A stretch of DNA of 64,000 bases from Mycolicibacterium neworleansense (lineage in GTDB: Bacteria; Actinomycetota; Actinomycetes; Mycobacteriales; Mycobacteriaceae), in NCBI RefSeq assembly GCF_001245615.1, contig NZ_CWKH01000001.1, forward strand, positions 2,170,001-2,234,000, read 5' to 3'. Positions 58,647 through 64,000 of this stretch are shown here, in pieces; the stretch's first letter is position 1; the number at the start of each line of letters is the position of its first letter. Under the pieces are notes generated by a model. That model saw only the letters and a program-made list of their open reading frames with translations. It was not told the origin of the DNA and did no database searches. The position numbers and the translations under genes were made by a program.

Positions 58647-59651
58647 CTAACCTCCTATAACTGCGATACGGGGATCGGCCGCCGCCTGGAGTAGGTCCAC
58701 GGCGGTGTTGATGACTACGTAGAGCGCCCCGAGCATCAAGGTGACGCCCGCGATGGCTGGGAAGTCGGCGACGGGGATGCTCTGCGCGATGTACTGGCCG
58801 ATGCCTGGCCAGCCGAAGACCTGCTCGACGACGAGTACTCCCGAGAACATCAGGCCCACTTGCAGTCCGGTCATCGACAGTGCCGACCCGACGGAGTTGC
58901 GCAACACGTGGCGGGTCATGATCTGCCCTTCCGACAGTCCCTTTGCCCGGGCCGTGCGCGCGTAATCGCTGTCGATGTCGGTCATCAGGCTGCTGCGCAA
59001 CACCCGGCCGATGGCCACGGCGGGCCCGATGGCGATGACGAGGGCCGGCAACATCAGGTGGTGCACGGCGTCGGCCACCACGTCGAGCCGGCCGTGCAGG
59101 AGTCCGTCGACGGTGAGCAGACCGGTCGGCCCGGTGGGTAGGTTCGTCACGGCGATGCGCCCGTTGGCTGGAACCCATCCGAGGTTCTGGTAGAACACGA
59201 TCAGCCCGAGGATGCCGAGCAGGAACATGGGTGCCGCGGCGCCGGTGAACAACACCGTCCGAAGCACCTGGGCGCCAGGCCATTTCAAGGTGGTGCTGAA
59301 TGCCAGCAGGGCCGCGAGCACCAGCGCGATGGCGATGCCGAAGATCGCGAGTTCCAATGTGGCCGGCAGGAAGCTGCCGAGGTCGGACAACACCGCATGG
59401 CGGGTCCGGTATGAGGTCCCCAGATCACCGGTCACCGCATTGGTCAGGTAGTGCCAGAACTGCACGAGCACCGGCTGGTTCAAACCGAGTTCTTCGCGCC
59501 TGTCGGCGACGGCCTGCGCCGAGGCTTGCGCACCGAGCTGGGCCTTCACCGGATCCAGCGGCGAGACGTGCTGCAGGACGAACATCACTCCGGTCAGGGC
59601 GACCAGGATCGCCACCATCGCGCCCAGCCGGGAAGCCACGAAAGTCTTCAC
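58647..59651 (-). CDS. ABC transporter permease, DppB-type
   Basis: A 334-residue membrane permease with six helices. MKTFVASRLGAMVAILVALTG begins helix 1; the EAA loop is DYARTARAKGLSEGQIMTRHVLRNS; GVLVVEQVFGWPGIGQYI follows. It pairs with the DppC-type permease 15 bases upstream. Confidence 0.93.
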   Translation of the reverse strand: MKTFVASRLGAMVAILVALTGVMFVLQHVSPLDPVKAQLGAQASAQAVADRREELGLNQPVLVQFWHYLTNAVTGDLGTSYRTRHAVLSDLGSFLPATLELAIFGIAIALVLAALLAFSTTLKWPGAQVLRTVLFTGAAAPMFLLGILGLIVFYQNLGWVPANGRIAVTNLPTGPTGLLTVDGLLHGRLDVVADAVHHLMLPALVIAIGPAVAIGRVLRSSLMTDIDSDYARTARAKGLSEGQIMTRHVLRNSVGSALSMTGLQVGLMFSGVLVVEQVFGWPGIGQYIAQSIPVADFPAIAGVTLMLGALYVVINTAVDLLQAAADPRIAVIGG

Positions 59652-59666
59652 TCAGGTTCTCCTCAC

Positions 59667-60533
59667 TCACCGGCTCTTCATCAGGTTGCGCAGGCAGTCC
59701 CCGGCGATGTTTCCGACGAGGGCCAGCACCAGCACACCGAGACCGGGCATCACCGGAATCCACCACTGCTGCAGGAAATAACTCAGGTTGCGGGCCGAGT
59801 CGGCACCCAGTTCCGGCGCCGGCGCCGCCTGCCCCAGCCCGAGGAACGACAGCGCGGCCACGGTGAGGATGAGGGCACCCAGATCGAGGCTGGCAGCGAC
59901 CAGGGCGTTGGGTACCGCGCCGGGCAGTAGGTGCCGGGTTGCCAGCCGGAATCGGCTCGCCCCGGCCAGTTTCGCGGCCTCGACGTGTGGGCGGGCCGCC
60001 AGGCGCGCAATCTCTCCGCGTACCAGCCTGGCGTAGAACGGCCACCAGACGATCGACACCGCGATCAGGGTGTGGACGAAGCCGGGGCCGAGTGCGGCTA
60101 CAACCGCGATCGCGAGCACGGGAGCGGGCAGTGACAGGAACGCGTCGGTGATGCGCATCAACAGCGAGTCGATCCATCCCCCGGAAGCCCCGGCGATCAA
60201 GCCGACCAGTCCGCCGATCGCCAGACCGGCAGCGACCACCACCAGCGCGGCGAACCAGCTGGAACGGGCGCCGTAGAGGACTCGGGACAGGATGTCGCGG
60301 CCGACGGAGTCTGTGCCGAGCAGGAATCCGTTCTTGCCCGGTGCTTGCAGCGGCATCCCCACCGGAGTCAGCGGATCGTGCGGGGCGATCCACGGCACCG
60401 CGATGACGAGCAGGGTAAGCAGGACCAGCGTCGAGAATCCGGCCCAGTTGAGGACAGTGGACCGCGGCGGGGACCATGACAGCCTGCGGGTGCCGCCGCG
60501 GGCCGGCGTGGGAAATGCAATCGCTATCGCCAT
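59667..60533 (-). CDS. ABC transporter permease, DppC-type
   Basis: A 288-residue permease with six helices and an N-terminal OppC segment (VPWIAPHDPLTPVG; FLLGTDSVGRDILSRVLYGAR). The EAA loop reads HVEAAKLAGASRFRLATRHLLP. I start at MAIAIAFPTPARGG because it overlaps the ATPase stop by one base (TGATG); the longer open frame lies inside the ATPase gene. Confidence 0.92.
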   Translation of the reverse strand: MAIAIAFPTPARGGTRRLSWSPPRSTVLNWAGFSTLVLLTLLVIAVPWIAPHDPLTPVGMPLQAPGKNGFLLGTDSVGRDILSRVLYGARSSWFAALVVVAAGLAIGGLVGLIAGASGGWIDSLLMRITDAFLSLPAPVLAIAVVAALGPGFVHTLIAVSIVWWPFYARLVRGEIARLAARPHVEAAKLAGASRFRLATRHLLPGAVPNALVAASLDLGALILTVAALSFLGLGQAAPAPELGADSARNLSYFLQQWWIPVMPGLGVLVLALVGNIAGDCLRNLMKSR

Positions 60534-62581
60534 CAGACCGCCCGCCTTTCGATACACGCCACTTGGTGCGTATTTCCCGGTGTGCCTTCCAACCGGACGT
60601 CGAGTTCGCTGCCGCCACACGCCGGGACCGATATCGGACATCGAGGGTGGAATGCGCACCCATCCGGCGGCGACAGCGGGCTGGCGGGCTCGCCGGGCAG
60701 CACCCGTGATTCACGTCCGAGGTCGGGGATCGCGTCGACCAGCGCCTGGGTGTACGGATGGGCCGGGTCGCCGATCACCCGGTCGGCGGGCCCGATCTCG
60801 ACGATGCGGCCCAGGTACATCACGGCGATCCGGTCGGCCACCACTCGGGCAACCGACAGATCGTGGGTCACGAAAATGACGGACATGTCGAGGCTGCGGC
60901 GCAGATCCCCGATCAGATTGAGCACCGAGGCGGCCAGCGACACGTCGAGCGCGCTCGTCGGCTCGTCACATAGCAGCACCGAGGGTGGCACGACAGTGGC
61001 GCGGGCCAGCGAAACCCGTTGGCGCTGACCGCCGGACAGCTCCCCTGATCGCGCCTTGGCCACCTCGGACGGCAGTCCGACACGTTCGAGGACCTCATTC
61101 ACCGTGGCGCGGCGCTGAGCCGAGGACATCTTGGTGCCGCGCAGCCGTTCGGCGATGAGCTCGCCGACCGACAACCAGGGGGTCAGCGAGGCGCCCGCGT
61201 CCTGGAAGACCATCTGCGGGCGTCGGCCGCCGGCCACCTGCGCAGATCCGGAGGTCGGGCTTTCCAGCCCGGCGATGATCCGCAACAGTGTCGACTTGCC
61301 CGAGCCGCTCTCCCCGACGAGCGCCACGGATTCGCCCTGGCCTACTCGCATGGTGACGCCGCGCAACGCGTGCAGTTTGCCGTGATTGCCTGCCGACCGG
61401 TCCAGCCAACGGCGCGATACCGCGAACGTCTTGCTGATATTCGCCAGCGCCACTGCCGGTGGCTGTTCCACGTCGTGCTCTTTGGCCGGGAACAATTCCC
61501 CCGCACCGGCTGTCGCGGTGGCCGACGTGGCCGCGATGTCGGACATCGGCCGCAGGCAGGCGCTGACCCGTTGCGGTGCAACGTCGATGGGATCCGGCAG
61601 TGATACCGAACAGTCCGCGGTGGCCATTGCGCACCGCGGCTCGAATGCACAGCCGGGCAACGGCGACGCTGGGCTGGGCACTGCTCCGGGCAGTGCCGCG
61701 AGCCTCCGGTCACGTGGGGTGTCGAGGGTGAGCCTGCTACCGAGCAGCCCACCCGTATACGGGTGCGCGGGTTTGGCCAGCACCTGGGCAGCGGGCCCGA
61801 TCTCGGCGATACGCCCCGCGTAGAGCACCGCGATGCGGTCCGAGATCTGTGCGGCAACACCGAGGTCGTGGGTGATCAGTACGATGCTGCAACCGATCTC
61901 GTCCCGAAGCCGCTGCAACAGCCGCAACACCTGGGCTTGGACGGTGACATCGAGTGCGGTGGTCGGTTCGTCGGCGATGACGAGTTCGGGGTCCCCTGCG
62001 ACCGCCATCGCAATCATCACGCGCTGACGCAACCCGCCGGAGAGTTGGTGCGGGTAGGCCCGCATCCGTCGCTTGGGTTCCGGAATGCCGACCGCCGTGA
62101 GCAGACGCAGCGCCTCCTGCTCGCTGCCGGCCGCCTCGGCCACCTGCTTGCCGATGCGCATCGTCGGGTTGAGCGAGGTCATCGGGTCCTGGAACACCGC
62201 ACCCAGATCGAGTCGGCGCACTTTGCGCTGCGCCTTGTCGCCGCCGTTGACCATGTCGGAGTTCGCCACTCGGACCGACCCACCGACCGTGGCGCTCTTG
62301 GGCAACAGTCCGAGCATCGTGAACCCCAGAACGCTTTTCCCGGAACCGGATTCACCGACCAGTCCGACGATCTCGCCCGGGGCGATGGTGAGTGAGACCC
62401 CGCGCAGCGCGTAGACGTTACGTCCGTTTCGGCGAAAGGTGACGCGCAGGTCGTCCACGGCGGCCACCGGTGGCGGCGGCGAGAGTGCAACTGCGCCAGC
62501 GTATATCGCCGAGTCGTCCGCCGCGGAATCGTGTGCGCCGAGGTCCGCGGGGAGGGTGACGTCGATCATGGCCTCAGCCAT
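60533..62581 (-). CDS. Fused oligopeptide-type ABC ATPase (DppD-DppF in one chain)
   Basis: A 682-residue protein with two complete ABC domains in one chain, functions usually split between DppD and DppF. Domain 1: Walker A GESGSGKSVLGFT, signature LSGGLRQRVMIAM, Walker B LVIADEPTTALD. Domain 2: GESGSGKSTLLRIIAGL, LSGGQRQRVSLAR, VLLCDEPTSALD. Each ends in the oligopeptide C-terminal cysteine region (GCAFEPRCAMATADC; GCAFHPRCPISVPAC). The ATG has GGGAGG seven bases upstream, which fixes the start. First gene of the eight-gene operon. Confidence 0.95.
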   Translation of the reverse strand: MAEAMIDVTLPADLGAHDSAADDSAIYAGAVALSPPPPVAAVDDLRVTFRRNGRNVYALRGVSLTIAPGEIVGLVGESGSGKSVLGFTMLGLLPKSATVGGSVRVANSDMVNGGDKAQRKVRRLDLGAVFQDPMTSLNPTMRIGKQVAEAAGSEQEALRLLTAVGIPEPKRRMRAYPHQLSGGLRQRVMIAMAVAGDPELVIADEPTTALDVTVQAQVLRLLQRLRDEIGCSIVLITHDLGVAAQISDRIAVLYAGRIAEIGPAAQVLAKPAHPYTGGLLGSRLTLDTPRDRRLAALPGAVPSPASPLPGCAFEPRCAMATADCSVSLPDPIDVAPQRVSACLRPMSDIAATSATATAGAGELFPAKEHDVEQPPAVALANISKTFAVSRRWLDRSAGNHGKLHALRGVTMRVGQGESVALVGESGSGKSTLLRIIAGLESPTSGSAQVAGGRRPQMVFQDAGASLTPWLSVGELIAERLRGTKMSSAQRRATVNEVLERVGLPSEVAKARSGELSGGQRQRVSLARATVVPPSVLLCDEPTSALDVSLAASVLNLIGDLRRSLDMSVIFVTHDLSVARVVADRIAVMYLGRIVEIGPADRVIGDPAHPYTQALVDAIPDLGRESRVLPGEPASPLSPPDGCAFHPRCPISVPACGGSELDVRLEGTPGNTHQVACIERRAV

Positions 62582-62743
62582 CGTGGGCCTCCCAGAAGCG
62601 ATTTGACGAATCCGCGTCACCACCTTGTGCCGCAGCCTGTCGAGCGACAGTTTTCACCGGCGGCCGCGTCATCGGGTGTCACAGGCGTTAATGAGGCGTA
62701 AAGGAATTGACGGGTCCGGTAACCGTCACGTGTCACGCGTTTC

Positions 62744-62759
62744 TATCGAGTGACCGATA
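62744..62759. promoter_or_regulatory. Candidate operator of the divergent TetR gene
   Basis: TATCG-AGTGAC-CGATA in the divergent region between the fused ATPase and the TetR gene, 45 bases before the latter. The rest of 62582-62804 holds CACGTG-type short repeats but no gene. Confidence 0.4.
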
Positions 62760-62804
62760 CCCCGTGCGCTGGCCCTTCGCCATTCGAGGGCCAACCATGG
62801 CTGT

Positions 62805-63482
62805 ATGGCGGGACGACCACGCGTGCACGCCCAGCGCCGGCAGGGGGAAACAGCTCGTGACGAGATCCTTGACGCCGCAGGGGAATTGTTCACTACCACC
62901 GGATACTCGGGAACGTCGACGCGGGCGATCGCCGATGCCGTCGGCGTCCGCCAGGCATCCCTGTACCACTACTTCAAAACCAAGGACGACATCCTGTGCG
63001 CGCTGCTCGAGCAGACGGTCGCGCCCACGCTCGAGTTCATTCCGAGCCTGCTCGGCACCGAACCGGCGTTGACCGCCGATGAACATCTGCATGCTTTGGC
63101 CGCGTTCGACGGTGCCCAGCTGATGTCCGGCCGGTGGAACCTCGGCGCGCTGTATCTGCTGCCCGAGTTGCGTGAAGCCAAGCTCGAACCGTTCTGGTCA
63201 GACCGCGAGCGGCTGCGATTGCACTACCTGTCATTGAGCCGCGCGCTGAGCCGACGGACCGGGGTACACCAAGCGGCGGCCGACCTTCCGTTCCGGCTCG
63301 TCGAATCGTTGGTCAACGTGTGGTCGATGCCGGCCGGACCGGAACGTTCAGAGATGCCGTTTCATGTGGCGGACGCGTGTATGCGCGTTCTGGGCCTCCC
63401 CGACGAGACTGCCGCGGCCCTGCGGGAGCGCAGCCACCAGGTGATCGACAGACACAACAGGAGCCGCGCAGGCGACCCGTAG
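62805..63482 (+). CDS. TetR-family transcriptional regulator of the accessory operon
   Basis: A 225-residue regulator. Helix-turn-helix: ARDEILDAAGELFTTTGYSGTSTRAIADAVGVRQASLYHYFKTKDDIL. The ligand domain has ELREAKLEPFWSDRERLRLHY. It is divergent from the transport operon and probably represses it until the substrate or a product binds. The ATG is followed by MAGRPRVHAQRR, a normal start; no strong Shine-Dalgarno is seen. Confidence 0.88.
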   Translation: MAGRPRVHAQRRQGETARDEILDAAGELFTTTGYSGTSTRAIADAVGVRQASLYHYFKTKDDILCALLEQTVAPTLEFIPSLLGTEPALTADEHLHALAAFDGAQLMSGRWNLGALYLLPELREAKLEPFWSDRERLRLHYLSLSRALSRRTGVHQAAADLPFRLVESLVNVWSMPAGPERSEMPFHVADACMRVLGLPDETAAALRERSHQVIDRHNRSRAGDP

Positions 63483-63485
63483 TCT
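63480..63485 (+). promoter_or_regulatory. -10 box of leaderless YciI-like gene
   Basis: TAGTCT, overlapping the TetR stop codon, seven bases before the ATG at 63493. Confidence 0.4.
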
Positions 63486-63492
63486 GCATGGC

Positions 63493-63768
63493 ATGTTCCA
63501 CGTCCTCACCACGACATATCTGCAGCCCCTCGACGTCGTCGACCAGACCCGCCCCGCCCACATCGCGTGGCTCGAAGACGAGGTGGCCGCGGGCCGCATC
63601 GTGCTGGCCGGACGTCTGGAGTCGGCGACCGGCGCGGTGCTCGTCACCGGGGACCTCACCGAAGAAGAGGTCGAGGATCTCATCGCTCGCGATCCCTATA
63701 CCTTGGCCAACCTGGTCCGATGCGAGCGCACGTCCTTCAACGGGGCGTTCCGCGCGCCCGGTTTGTGA
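63493..63768 (+). CDS. YciI-like protein
   Basis: A 91-residue YCII-domain protein, ferredoxin-like fold. It starts MFHVLTTTYLQPLDVVDQTRPAHIAWLEDE, with the conserved His and Asp positions of the family (RPAHIAWL; DPYTLANLV), then LFRAPGL-type end. Some homologues are small isomerases or dehalogenase-like enzymes, but most are uncharacterised. The -10 box inside the TetR stop suggests its own promoter. Confidence 0.85.
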   Translation: MFHVLTTTYLQPLDVVDQTRPAHIAWLEDEVAAGRIVLAGRLESATGAVLVTGDLTEEEVEDLIARDPYTLANLVRCERTSFNGAFRAPGL

Positions 63769-63849
63769 CGCACCCGACATTTGCCCGGGAGATATGTCAC
63801 ACCTGGCTGCGGGATTACTGGCGCAGCCCGCGTCGTTGCACCGCCAGGA

Positions 63850-63864
63850 CTGCCTCTCAGGCAG
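63850..63864. terminator. Short hairpin between the YciI-like gene and adhC
   Basis: CTGCCT-CTC-AGGCAG. It may end the YciI transcript. A TAATCT box at 63882 follows and could be the -10 of the adhC promoter. Confidence 0.35.
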
Positions 63865-63923
63865 TAGTCAGTTAACCGGACTAATCTTTCCGGGGTACGC
63901 AAAGACGAGCAAAGAGGGCTTTG

Positions 63924-64000
63924 ATGAGCACTGTTTATGCCTATGCCGCCAACTCGGCGACCGAGCCGCTGGCCAAGACCACCATCACCCGGCGTGAGGT
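63924..64000 (+). CDS. adhC: Zinc-type alcohol dehydrogenase, N-terminal fragment (AdhC-like)
   Basis: Only 25 codons are in the window: MSTVYAYAANSATEPLAKTT and on. This matches the N-terminus of the NADP-dependent alcohol dehydrogenase AdhC (Rv3045), which follows fecB in M. tuberculosis. The AAAGAGGG Shine-Dalgarno lies five bases before the ATG. Catalytic residues are beyond the window edge. Confidence 0.8.
   Translation, partial: MSTVYAYAANSATEPLAKTTITRRE

Overview
The window is chromosomal DNA of a high-GC actinobacterium, almost certainly a Mycobacterium/Mycolicibacterium. Protein sequences and gene order follow the M. tuberculosis chromosome from about Rv2996c (serA1) to Rv3045 (adhC). 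Recognisable landmarks are serA, ilvC-ilvN-ilvB, cfp6, DoxX, lppZ, gatB, pfkA, gatA-gatC, ligA, the MetE-like protein, mnmA, iscS, etfA-etfB, the Rv3030-Rv3041c block, serB2, ctaD and fecB. No rRNA or tRNA genes, insertion sequences, phage genes or CRISPR arrays were seen.

Layout. 1-9968: serine and branched-chain amino acid synthesis, with accessory redox and secreted proteins. A branched-chain attenuator with its leader peptide precedes ilvB. 10058-19261: information and core metabolism genes (GatCAB amidotransferase, phosphofructokinase, NAD-dependent DNA ligase), with inserted TetR and MarR regulatory pairs. 19346-23695: acyl-CoA ligase, amidase, and an ArsR/SRPBCC pair with twin operators. 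23765-28800: sulfur transfer (iscS, mnmA) and an OlsB/OlsA-like pair of lipid acyltransferases. 28888-30700: a small redox operon containing a frameshifted nitroreductase. 30936-32717: electron transfer flavoprotein. 32947-44652: the methylglucose lipopolysaccharide (MGLP) region with glucosyltransferase, GH57 branching enzyme, methyltransferases and acetyltransferase, interrupted by an MFS efflux/ArsR cassette. 44687-47707: EchA17, Nudix and ABC ATPase, then a YczE-like membrane protein with a divergent MocR regulator. 49367-53996: a secreted protein, serB2, ctaD and fecB.

53989-62804 is the main accessory locus. It sits between the fecB and adhC homologues, which are close neighbours in M. 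tuberculosis. It is one tightly packed eight-gene operon on the minus strand: a fused DppD-DppF ATPase, two permeases, a cysteine hydrolase, a solute-binding lipoprotein, a metallo-beta-lactamase-fold hydrolase, an unrecognised protein and an isopenicillin-N-synthase-like oxygenase. A TetR regulator is encoded divergently. I read it as an uptake-and-catabolism system for an unknown small molecule.

Many genes start 6 to 8 bases after a TANNNT box with no Shine-Dalgarno, the usual mycobacterial leaderless arrangement. I used this, conserved N-termini and Shine-Dalgarno spacing to choose starts. The only stretch over 300 bases without a classical gene (7152-7473) is filled by the ilvB leader and attenuator.
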